Below are positions 1 to 6,135 of a stretch of 15,361 bases of DNA, in pieces. Origin of the DNA: Planctomycetaceae bacterium (GTDB lineage: Bacteria; Planctomycetota; Phycisphaerae; Phycisphaerales; SM1A02); assembly GCA_027488265.1 (NCBI GenBank), contig JAIYCA010000184.1:1-15361 (forward strand). Direction: 5' to 3'. A model generated the notes under the pieces. The model saw only the letters and a program-made list of their open reading frames with translations. It searched no databases and was not told the DNA's origin. The stretch's first letter is position 1, and the number at the start of each line of letters is the position of its first letter. A program made the translations under genes and the position numbers.

Positions 1-77
1 ACACGACCGCTGCTGATCTCTCGTTGGTGCTTGAAGCGTGGGGTACTTGCGGCTGATCGTGGTTCGCGTCGTGTGTC

Positions 78-121
78 ATGCCCGACGTATGCCCGACGTA
101 TGCCCGACGTGTGCCCAACGT
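78..121. repeat. Four tandem copies of an 11-bp unit upstream of the EamA gene
   Basis: The unit atgcccgacgt occurs three times exactly (78-88, 89-99, 100-110) and a fourth time as gtgcccaacgt (111-121), head to tail with no spacer. The array ends 26 nt before the chosen start codon of the EamA gene. An 11-bp period is close to one helical turn and is not a multiple of three, so it is unlikely to be coding. It could bind a regulator or simply be a slippage product; the sequence does not decide. Confidence 0.9.
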
Positions 122-147
122 GCGCCTGTCTGTGGCACAATGCCTCT

Positions 148-660
148 ATGAAGGCGACATACCTTGCGATCGGAGCCGGCCTCTGCTGGGGAATCGGTGA
201 AGTCTGCACCCGCAGCGCGCTTCACTCGGGCAAACTTGGTCCAATTTCAGCCATCACGATCCGCTCGCTCGTTGCGATTCCGCTGTTGCTTCTCGCGTAT
301 CTCGCGATGACGCGCGGTATCGCGGGTTTGCGACAAGAACCGTCGCTTGGGCAGATTGATGCGGCGAATTGGACGAAAGTCGTCTTGGGCTCTGGGCTCG
401 TGGCGGGCGCACTTGCGATGGTGCTTTTCTACGCAGCGCTCTCGCTCGGCGAAGTTTCGATCGTGAAGCCCATCGCCTTTGCGATCGCGCCATCGGTGGG
501 CGTGCTCCTTGGCTGGCTGGTCCTTGGTGAGTCGATGGATGCTCGAAAGGCGCTTGCGGTGCTTCTCATCGTCGGTGGAGTTGTCCTGCTGACAACAGGG
601 GGCGGAAGGGCTCCCGCAGCCGAGCCGCACGGCGCTCCGAGTCCCGATTCGCCGCGATAA
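148..660 (+). CDS. Half-size EamA-family (DMT superfamily) transporter
   Basis: This 170-residue integral membrane protein resembles one EamA domain of the drug/metabolite transporter superfamily; the substrate cannot be told. It begins with a hydrophobic helix containing GAGLCWGIGEVCTRSAL, the usual EamA opening (small residues, a Trp, then a Thr/Arg region). Further helices lie near residues 38-55, 80-100, 105-128 and 133-149, giving about five segments, and a short Pro/Ala-rich tail follows. Typical EamA carriers have two such domains (about 290 residues), so this one would have to dimerise, as the small single-domain members do. I chose the ATG at 148 because the in-frame residues further upstream (ATGs at 31 and 100) are not membrane-like and run through an 11-bp tandem repeat. 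No clear Shine-Dalgarno sequence precedes the start. The family call is solid; the start is moderately sure. Confidence 0.85.
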   Translation: MKATYLAIGAGLCWGIGEVCTRSALHSGKLGPISAITIRSLVAIPLLLLAYLAMTRGIAGLRQEPSLGQIDAANWTKVVLGSGLVAGALAMVLFYAALSLGEVSIVKPIAFAIAPSVGVLLGWLVLGESMDARKALAVLLIVGGVVLLTTGGGRAPAAEPHGAPSPDSPR

Positions 661-664
661 CTCA

Positions 665-682
665 CCTGCCGTTGGCGGGTTT
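665..682 (+). terminator. Weak terminator-like hairpin after the EamA gene
   Basis: CCTGCC (665-670) can pair with GGCGGG (674-679, one G-T pair) across a GTT loop, followed by only three T residues. It lies just after the EamA stop codon, so it may end that transcript, but the T tract is poor. Confidence 0.3.
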
Positions 683-719
683 GCGCGTGACTCAGTCGCA
701 TGAACATGATCGAAAGGAC

Positions 720-748
720 TGGACAAACGTCTGTCGTTTGCCGATACT
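720..748 (+). promoter_or_regulatory. Sigma70-like promoter for tRNA-Ser
   Basis: TGGACA (720-725) and GATACT (743-748) are separated by exactly 17 nt and match the -35 and -10 consensus at 5 and 4 of 6 positions. Transcription would begin near 755, giving a leader of about 30 nt before the tRNA at 785. A CAAACG/CGTTTG inverted repeat (724-729, 735-740) sits between the boxes. Call made by eye. Confidence 0.5.
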
Positions 749-784
749 TCCGACCCCGCTCAGCCCGTCAGGGCCGTGCCATCC

Positions 785-872
785 GGAGAGGTGTCCGAGC
801 GGTTGAAGGAGCTAGTCTCGAAAACTAGTAGTGGGTTCATCCTACTCGTGGGTTCGAATCCCACCCTCTCCG
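785..872 (+). tRNA. trnS-CGA: tRNA-Ser (anticodon CGA)
   Basis: An 88-nt class II tRNA that reads UCG codons. The acceptor stem GGAGAGG (785-791) pairs with CCTCTCC (865-871), with discriminator G872. The anticodon stem CTAGT/ACTAG encloses the loop CTCGAAA, giving anticodon CGA. The long variable arm forms GTGGG/CCTAC, as expected for serine tRNA, and the T arm is GTGGG-TTCGAAT-CCCAC. The CCA end is not encoded: the bases after G872 are CTT, so a CCA-adding enzyme must add it. A promoter-like pair lies 36-65 nt upstream and a strong hairpin follows at once. Confidence 0.97.
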
Positions 873-876
873 CTTC

Positions 877-920
877 GTGAAAAGCCCGCGGTCGCCTTCG
901 GCGAGCGCGGGCCTTTTCAC
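877..920 (+). terminator. Strong hairpin terminator after tRNA-Ser (possibly bidirectional)
   Basis: GTGAAAAGCCCGCG (877-890) pairs with CGCGGGCCTTTTCAC (906-920) with one bulged C, and the inner TCGCC/GGCGA closes a short TTC loop. The A tract on the left arm and T tract on the right arm make it terminator-like in both directions. It could therefore also stop minus-strand transcription arriving from batE, about 300 bp away. Confidence 0.75.
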
Positions 921-938
921 TTGCGGAGAGGGTTGCGC

Positions 939-1008
939 CGTGGCTACGCCACGTCGCGGATCCGTGGCTTCGCCACGTCTCCGGGCTTGGACCTCGCTTG
1001 CGCGAGGT
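939..1008. repeat. Cluster of three short hairpin-forming inverted repeats
   Basis: CGTGGCTACGCCACG (939-953) and the near-identical CGTGGCTTCGCCACG (963-977) are each self-complementary. ACCTCGC-TTGC-GCGAGGT (991-1008) makes a third stem. Two related palindromes in a row resemble REP-like intergenic repeats, though I cannot see whether they recur elsewhere in the genome. Confidence 0.7.
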
Positions 1009-1010
1009 AG

Positions 1011-1052
1011 CGAATCCCACCAACCTCCGCTTCATGAAAAGCCCGCGGTCGC
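1011..1052 (+). repeat. Degenerate second copy of the tRNA-Ser 3' end and its downstream flank
   Basis: This segment matches 855-895: both begin CGAATCCCACC, the 3' part of the T arm, and both end in a near-identical 24-nt block from CCGCTTC to CGGTCGC with one difference (TTCATG against TTCGTG). Between these, CTCTCC is replaced by AACCTCC, so the acceptor strand is broken. The copies are 156 bp apart. The second copy keeps only the left arm of the terminator hairpin. It is not a tRNA gene, since no 5' half precedes it. A duplicated tRNA 3' end is the classic footprint of site-specific integration, but local duplication explains it equally well. Confidence 0.8.
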
Positions 1053-1217
1053 GTTGGTGCGACTTGCCTCGGCCCCTGAGGATTCACTCAGAGGGGAGCC
1101 GAAGAAAGCGAAGCGAGTCGCGAGCGCTCGTTGTTGTCGCGGTCGCCGCTGCGGCTGCTCCCTTTGGCATGGCTCATGAGAGAGCTCAATCACGCGGCGT
1201 AGGCGGTCATCAATCAT

Positions 1218-2084
1218 TCAGCGCACGCGCAGGATCGTGTCGTCCTTGACCCAACCGAACACGGTGGGAGAACACTCGATCTCAACCCATCCCGGACGAA
1301 CTTCGAGCACTCGGCACTCCGTCCCTGCAGGGAGCGGCTCGGCGATCGCGAGCTCGAAGCCGTCGCCGTTGCCCTTACGCAGCGAGGTTGGACGTTCGAG
1401 CACTGCACGGGTGTCGGAATCTCGTCGCGCGAGATCGAGCGCCACGGTTGCCGCGCAGCACACGCCGATCACAGCCGCGATCACCGCGATGCGCCGACGA
1501 CCGAGGAGGGCGCAGAAGACGGCAGCCCAAAGGAGGATCGTCGCGAGCAGACTGCGTGTGAATTGACCAACGTCGCTCCACATCGCGGTCCATCGCTCGA
1601 GGGCGGTCGGAGGTGGGAGCTCGGTCACACGGAGAACTTTCGCGCGCGCCTCCGCCAGATTCGCGAGAACGCTGCGATCGCCAGGCATGCGTCGATCGGC
1701 TGCGTGGTAGGACGCGATCGCGCCACCAAGGCGACCCGCTTGGAAGAGCGCGTTCCCTTCGTTGTAGTAGAACCCGGCCGCATCTGTCTCTTCCGCGAGC
1801 GCTGCGAACTTTGCGGCGCTCTCAAGAAACTTCGCGCGCGCGACTTCGGGATCCGATGATTGAAGTGCGAGGCCTTCGGCGTACAACGATTCTGCACTCG
1901 CTGCTTGAGCCACATCGACCTCTTTCGCGGGACGTGTTTGCGCGAAGAAAACGGCGACAAACAGAGCAGCAATCGCGGCGAGCACAAGTGCGACGATCAT
2001 GGTGGGAGCAATCGCGCCACGGCGTGCGTATGCAGATCGAACGCGCGGAAGCGATGGTCGCGACGACAAGGTGAATCCCTTCAT
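1218..2084 (-). CDS. batE: BatE-like protein: TPR repeats plus C-terminal SH3-like domain
   Basis: Last gene of the Bat operon, 288 residues. A membrane anchor at about 29-48 is followed by a tetratricopeptide region (about 60-130), recognisable from YAEGLALQSSDPEVARAKF and FYYNEGNALFQAGRLGGAIASYHAA. Two close hydrophobic helices come next (about 178-192 and 198-215), then a bacterial SH3-like domain (about 225-288) ending GWVEIECSPTVFGWVKDD. TPR plus SH3 is the BatE layout in Bacteroidetes aerotolerance operons, and such proteins are thought to be scaffolds at the inner membrane or periplasm. The start is fixed by an ATGA overlap with the batD stop and by AGGAG (2092-2096) 7 nt upstream. Its exact biochemical role is not known. 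Confidence 0.85.
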   Translation of the reverse strand: MKGFTLSSRPSLPRVRSAYARRGAIAPTMIVALVLAAIAALFVAVFFAQTRPAKEVDVAQAASAESLYAEGLALQSSDPEVARAKFLESAAKFAALAEETDAAGFYYNEGNALFQAGRLGGAIASYHAADRRMPGDRSVLANLAEARAKVLRVTELPPPTALERWTAMWSDVGQFTRSLLATILLWAAVFCALLGRRRIAVIAAVIGVCCAATVALDLARRDSDTRAVLERPTSLRKGNGDGFELAIAEPLPAGTECRVLEVRPGWVEIECSPTVFGWVKDDTILRVR

Positions 2085-3907
2085 CGCGTTGCTCCTGACA
2101 TCGAGTGCGCAGGTACCGCGCGGTTGACTGTATCGATCACACGACGAATCTCCGCGTCATCTGTGGGCGTTCCACCGTAACGCGCGCGTTCGAGGAGGCG
2201 AAGCACGCGTTCGAGTTCAGCAATGGTCTCCTCGCTCGTACCTCGGGCGCGAAGTGCTTGCGTCGCATCGCCGCGCGAGAATCCAGTATCGGCCGAGCCG
2301 AGTCGAGCGGCGACGAACGCGAGAAGTGCGCGCTCCTTCTCGTCGGCGGTGACGGCCGCGGCGAGTGCGCGCTCGCAGTGGGTGCGTGCGAGTTTCGCGC
2401 GACGCCCCGCGCCATCGCGGCGGAAGCGTGAGCGGAGGAGTGGGGTTCCGCCCAAGACTCCGAGCGCAATGATCGGTGGAGCGAAGGCAAGCGCCGCGCC
2501 GCGCGCAGTGATGGTCGGCGCGCGCGTGACGTCCGCAGGTGACATGTTCGCGACGAGTCCGCCTGTCACTTTGGTGGTGCCCGTAGGAACACCCGCTGCA
2601 GTGGATTCGCGCGTCTTATCCTCCGAACTCGACTCAACGTTCGCCGTTGCAATCGAACTTGGCCGAACTTGCAGCAGAATCGCGGCACTTCGGATCGTTG
2701 CGTACTCGCCCGTTGCCGGATCAAAGTACGAGAACTCGATCGATGGAATCTCTCGGACAGCATCGGTCGTCGCACGAATCGACTGGGTGAAAATCTTCGA
2801 TCGACCTTCGACGACACCTGCGGCGGCATCACGAGGTACTCGGAAACTTCCGGCGAAATTGCGCTGGGCAGCGATGTCTGGCGCGAGAAGGCCCTCAAGC
2901 CCCGCAGTTCCAGAGGTATCCGTCAGGCGAATCGTGAGCGTGATCGGTTCGCCGACCGCGACATCCACAGGCTTCGCGGCCACATCGAGCGTGAAGCGAC
3001 CGACCGCGCCGTTCCACGTGGCGGGGCGGCCGCCATCGGGTGGCGTTCGTACGTCGAGACTCTCGACCGTCGGCACGATGCTGACAGGGCGCGATTCTGC
3101 GAGTGTGAGGCGATTCTCGAAGAAGATGTCGTTGCCGCGCGCGAGGCGCAGCGGGTAGTTCATGCGCACGCGTACGTCGCCGATCGACGGAGTTCCAGAC
3201 GCGATCGGGTCAAATGGCTTCTCAATCGAATACACGATGTACTCGCTTCCATCGATCACTTGCACTTCGCCGCGCGGTCGTCGATTCTCCGATGCGAGTT
3301 TCTGCAGAGCGCTTCCAAAGATGCCCCAGTCGCTCAAATCGTCGGAGATAAGGCTCCACATCGAGCCCTCGTCAAGGGTGATTCCAAGTCGATCATCGCG
3401 ATAGCGCTTGATCGCAAGTTCGAGCACCATCACGCCTGCTTGCCCCACGTACATCGGTGAGGGCTTGCAGCGCACGGTCGCGCGCATGAGATCTCCAACC
3501 TCCGAAATCTTGACCTCGAGTCGAAACGGCTTCGTCGTGTACTCCTCGCCGCCTGCACGCACGGTGAACGCCGGCACGACGTAACTTCCGGCACGTTTCG
3601 GAATGATCTCGTAGCCGATGTTCACCGTTGATTTGCGGGTCGTTCGGCCGTTGATGATCTGTGTCGAGGACATCGTTTGCTCGCCCGGAAGCCGACGAAT
3701 GTCGAGCCCATCGACATCGCCGATGAACGGTCCCTCGAAGTCGGGCACATTCTCAATGCTGACCGCGACGCGAACAGGCTCGTCGACGTACGCGTCCTGC
3801 GATGAAACCTGCACGGAAACCGCTTGCGCTTCGACGCGCGTGGCGAGTGTGAGCCCCGCGAGGAGTGCAAGAACTGCGAGAAATGGGCTGAAGAGTCGGG
3901 GATACAT
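2081..3907 (-). CDS. batD: BatD-family protein (oxygen tolerance), secreted and membrane-anchored
   Basis: A 608-residue protein with a Sec signal peptide (hydrophobic core within 5-22, likely cleavage after VEA at about 27). A long beta-rich extracytoplasmic part follows: the start (VSVQVSSQDAYVDEPVRVAV...) and the later segment near GRTTRKSTVNIGYEIIPKRAGSY are typical of BatD. A single transmembrane helix lies near 470-490 (ALAFAPPIIALGVLGG), then a cytoplasmic helical tail of about 117 residues. BatD proteins are encoded with the VWA proteins BatA and BatB and are thought to join them in an envelope complex; the molecular function is unproven. The start at 3907 gives a clean signal peptide. 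Unlike most junctions in this operon, it is not overlapped by the preceding gene but lies 93 nt after batC. A weak GGAA precedes the ATG. The last codon overlaps batE by ATGA. Confidence 0.88.
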   Translation of the reverse strand: MYPRLFSPFLAVLALLAGLTLATRVEAQAVSVQVSSQDAYVDEPVRVAVSIENVPDFEGPFIGDVDGLDIRRLPGEQTMSSTQIINGRTTRKSTVNIGYEIIPKRAGSYVVPAFTVRAGGEEYTTKPFRLEVKISEVGDLMRATVRCKPSPMYVGQAGVMVLELAIKRYRDDRLGITLDEGSMWSLISDDLSDWGIFGSALQKLASENRRPRGEVQVIDGSEYIVYSIEKPFDPIASGTPSIGDVRVRMNYPLRLARGNDIFFENRLTLAESRPVSIVPTVESLDVRTPPDGGRPATWNGAVGRFTLDVAAKPVDVAVGEPITLTIRLTDTSGTAGLEGLLAPDIAAQRNFAGSFRVPRDAAAGVVEGRSKIFTQSIRATTDAVREIPSIEFSYFDPATGEYATIRSAAILLQVRPSSIATANVESSSEDKTRESTAAGVPTGTTKVTGGLVANMSPADVTRAPTITARGAALAFAPPIIALGVLGGTPLLRSRFRRDGAGRRAKLARTHCERALAAAVTADEKERALLAFVAARLGSADTGFSRGDATQALRARGTSEETIAELERVLRLLERARYGGTPTDDAEIRRVIDTVNRAVPAHSMSGATR

Positions 3908-3925
3908 CGAACGATTCCGTCTGTC

Positions 3926-3981
3926 GAAATGATCGCGGGCAGTGATCGAGGGGAATTGGTCGCGGGGAAGTGATCGCGGTT
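3926..3981. repeat. Degenerate 14-bp tandem repeat in the batC-batD gap
   Basis: Four units of 14 bp stand in line: gaaatgatcgcggg (3926), cagtgatcgagggg (3940), aattggtcgcgggg (3954) and aagtgatcgcggtt (3968). The shared core is TGATCGCGGG. The array fills most of the only sizeable gap inside the BatA-E block, just 5' of batD on the coding (minus) strand. It might be a binding site, an internal promoter region or an mRNA element; nothing further can be read. Confidence 0.7.
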
Positions 3982-4000
3982 GCAGCGGGAGGCGGGGTGC

Positions 4001-4957
4001 TCACCAATCCTTGGGAGCCGGTTGCGTTCGCGCTCGTTCGCGAGCGAGCCGATCGAAAAGACGTTGTCGTTCGCGGTCGCGAATCTTCTGCAGCAGTCGT
4101 TCCACTTCTTGCTTTGTCATCGGCTTGCGCTCTGCTTCGGCCGAGCTTTGCGGGTTGGGCTGTTGTTGGTTCTGTGGTTGCTGATCTTGCTGCTGCTGTT
4201 GATCCTGCTTCTGATCCTGTTGCTGTTGTTGCTGATTCTGCTGTTGCTGGTCTTGCTGATCCTGCTGTTGATTCTGTTGCTGCTGTTGCTGGTCTTGTTG
4301 ATCTTGTTGATCTTGTTGTTGATTCTGCTGCTGGTCTTGCTGCTGATTCTGTTGCTGCTCTTGTTGCTCTTGCTGTTTCAGTTGCTTGAGCAGCCGATGC
4401 GCGAGTTCAGCATTCACGCGGGCATCGATGTTGCTCGGGTCCGCGCGCATCGCGTCTTTGAAATCTCGGAGCGTGGCTTCCAACGACCCGATCAACTCCT
4501 CCATTGGTACCTTCGAGGCAGCGGGCGATGATCCGTTCGCGTCGACTGGACCACCCGGGTTCGGCATCGGAACCGTTGAGTTTCCCTGCGATTCGCTGGC
4601 ACCCGCTTGCAGTGCTTTCACGACATCGGCGTAGCGGCTCGTGCCGCGGTTGTACATGCTGCGCGCCGCAGTCTCAGCGCGGCTTGCGGTCGCAGCGCGC
4701 GCGAACAACTCGCTCGCACCCTCGAAATCACCCTCGCGGAATCGTGCCACACCTGCGTTATAGATTGCTTCAGGCGTCTCTTTCGTCTCTGGAGTTTGCT
4801 TCGCAGAGCTCGAACTCTCGGCGATCGCACGCGGAGCATTCGCGGACGCCGCGCTTGATGGAGGTGGTGTGGAAGTCGCTGATGCAGCGGATGGCGCCGA
4901 CTGCGTGGTCGATTGCACGGCGAGTGTGGCCGCGAAGATGAACATCGGTCCGTTCAT
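4001..4957 (-). CDS. batC: BatC-like TPR protein with a long Gln/Asp/Asn-rich tract
   Basis: A 318-residue protein. The N-terminus (MNGPMFIFAATLAVQS) could be a short signal peptide and leads into a Ser/Ala/Pro-rich linker. TPR-type helices follow at about 62-115 (AIYNAGVARFREGDFEGASELFARAA, shown in part) and 145-190 (LRDFKDAMRADPSNIDARVN). Residues about 193-272 are almost only Q, D and N. The basic tail (about 275-318) contains MTKQEVERLLQKIRDRERQ and looks helical. BatC homologues typically combine TPRs with a charged or Q-rich C-terminal half, so the place in the operon and the layout agree, although sequence identity is hard to judge. The start is fixed by ATGA overlap with batB and GGAGG (4964-4968) 6 nt upstream. 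The tract is encoded by mixed CAG/CAA codons with GAT/AAT interruptions, so its length could vary between strains. Confidence 0.82.
   Translation of the reverse strand: MNGPMFIFAATLAVQSTTQSAPSAASATSTPPPSSAASANAPRAIAESSSSAKQTPETKETPEAIYNAGVARFREGDFEGASELFARAATASRAETAARSMYNRGTSRYADVVKALQAGASESQGNSTVPMPNPGGPVDANGSSPAASKVPMEELIGSLEATLRDFKDAMRADPSNIDARVNAELAHRLLKQLKQQEQQEQQQNQQQDQQQNQQQDQQDQQDQQQQQQNQQQDQQDQQQQNQQQQQQDQKQDQQQQQDQQPQNQQQPNPQSSAEAERKPMTKQEVERLLQKIRDRERQRLFDRLARERARTQPAPKDW
4150..4380. repeat. Microsatellite-like CAG/CAA tract inside batC
   Basis: On the plus strand this stretch is an irregular run of ttg, ctg, atc and att triplets, i.e. CAA/CAG (Gln) with GAT (Asp) and AAT (Asn) on the coding strand. 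The triplet pattern keeps the reading frame through any slippage. Its complement reads as a poly-Leu/Ile pseudo-protein that should not be annotated. Confidence 0.9.
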
Positions 4958-6135
4958 GTCGAACCTCCGGTTGAAACTGGAGCGCGCGGCGCCGTCTGCG
5001 TGCGTGATGGCAGCAGACTTTCAAGAAGCAGCAGCACGAGCGCGGCGAGGGCGAGGTATTGGAAGAGCGGCTCCTTTGTCGAAACCGTTGCTTGCGCGCG
5101 CGACTTTGTGGTGAGACCTTGACGAAGAAGTGCCGCAGCCTGCGACATATCTGCTTGGCCTGTGCCAGCGTCGATGAAGAAGCCATCACCGGCTTTCGCG
5201 ACCTCGGCAAGAAGCGTCGGATCCATCTTCGTCCAAACCTCTTGGCCGTCGTGAACGAGATAGCGTCGATTACCCGTGCCCTCCGTAACCGGAATGCGCG
5301 CGCCTTCGCGGGCATCGCCAATGCCAACGGTCACGATGCGAATGCCCTTTTCTTTCGCCGCAGTTGCGGCTGCCTCGATCGGCTCGCTCTCCATATCTTC
5401 GCCATCCGAAAGAACGACAATGACTTTGCCGACGCCTTCGCCATCAAGGCTCGCAGCCGCCAAGCGAATCGCGTCGCCGAGGAGCGAGCCACCACGAACC
5501 GTCGCCTGCGGCGAGAGTGTGTCGAGTTGCGTCAGGAACGCGCGGTGATTGAACGTGAGTGGGCAACGCAACGCGGGAACGCCCGCGAACTCCACGAGTC
5601 CGACGCGATCGCCGCCGAGTGCATCGACGATGTCAGTCGCAAACTGCCGCGCGCGTGAAAGTCGATCGGGTCGCGCATCTTGAGCAAGCATGCTGCGCGA
5701 CACGTCGATAGCCACCATCACATCGATACCTGTTTGCTCAACTTTCTCGGTGCGCCCACCTGCACGTGGATCGAGAAGCGCGATCGAGAGCAGCGCAAGT
5801 GCCGTGATGAAGAGCGTCGCGCGCGCAGTACTGCGATTCCCAACAACGCGCGGCGCGATCGTCGCGAAGAGCGACGAGTCTGCGAAGGTTCGGCGCGCAG
5901 CGGCTCGCCATCGCGCGAGCCACAAGACGAGGAGCATCGCTGGAACAGCCGCGAGCAGCCACCAAGCGCCACTCGGCTGTGCAAACTCGAATCCGCGCGA
6001 CATCGCGTCAGTGAGCTCGGGACCGTCAAAACGAGAGCCATCAAACGCGGGGCTCGCATCTGGCATCGCCGCTTGCGCGAGTGGTAAGCCTCGCGCGATC
6101 GATGCAGCAATCCCGAAGAAATCGAGGGCCATCAT
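4954..6135 (-). CDS. batB: BatB-like VWA-domain inner-membrane protein
   Basis: A 393-residue protein from the chosen start. It has two transmembrane helices (about 57-74 and 105-121) before a von Willebrand factor A domain (about 135-335) and a final membrane helix (about 358-375). The metal-site (MIDAS) motif DVSRS is at 144-148 and the second aspartate is in VLSDGED (D244). The usual MIDAS threonine position appears as Ser in GGSLLGD (about 217), a conservative change. BatB proteins pair with BatA in the membrane and are thought to be worked on by the MoxR ATPase. The start at 6135 makes an ATGA overlap with the batA stop and has GAGGA 7 nt upstream; longer open frame upstream (to 6252) lies within batA. 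About 50 residues precede the first clear membrane helix, more than in typical BatB proteins as I know them. Confidence 0.9.
   Translation of the reverse strand: MMALDFFGIAASIARGLPLAQAAMPDASPAFDGSRFDGPELTDAMSRGFEFAQPSGAWWLLAAVPAMLLVLWLARWRAAARRTFADSSLFATIAPRVVGNRSTARATLFITALALLSIALLDPRAGGRTEKVEQTGIDVMVAIDVSRSMLAQDARPDRLSRARQFATDIVDALGGDRVGLVEFAGVPALRCPLTFNHRAFLTQLDTLSPQATVRGGSLLGDAIRLAAASLDGEGVGKVIVVLSDGEDMESEPIEAAATAAKEKGIRIVTVGIGDAREGARIPVTEGTGNRRYLVHDGQEVWTKMDPTLLAEVAKAGDGFFIDAGTGQADMSQAAALLRQGLTTKSRAQATVSTKEPLFQYLALAALVLLLLESLLPSRTQTAPRAPVSTGGST

Larger units (their letters stand above)
873..1217. other. Gene-free interval between tRNA-Ser and batE
   Basis: No credible protein-coding gene lies here; the short open frames have no recognisable family, start signal or composition. 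The interval holds the tRNA terminator, the REP-like hairpin cluster, the degenerate tRNA 3' copy, and a further imperfect hairpin at 1069-1102 (TCGGC...GCCGA with an inner GAG/CTC helix). Bat operon transcripts end somewhere in it; no clean T-tailed terminator lies immediately beyond the batE stop. Confidence 0.7.

Noticed and set aside
78..121. CRISPR array
   Set aside because: The repeats are 11 bp and contiguous, with no spacers and no cas genes nearby.
1011..1052. A second tRNA gene at the repeated 3' end
   Set aside because: Only the T-arm remnant and 3' flank are repeated; no 5' acceptor, D arm or anticodon arm stands before it.
1069..1102. Terminator for the Bat operon
   Set aside because: The imperfect hairpin is not followed by a T tract on the minus strand, so it is only noted as a possible structure.
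873..1217. Small protein genes or a structured RNA in the gene-free interval
   Set aside because: The short frames overlap hairpins and repeats, have no Shine-Dalgarno signal and no family; no known RNA fold could be traced.
2223..3460. Long plus-strand open frames opposite batD
   Set aside because: They are shadows from high-GC codon bias opposite a clearly recognisable BatD gene and show no domain or start signal.
3980..4531. Plus-strand open frame encoding a Leu/Ile-rich, membrane-like protein
   Set aside because: It is the antisense reading of the CAG/CAA tract in batC; the hydrophobicity comes from ctg/ttg/atc triplets and there is no family match or start signal.
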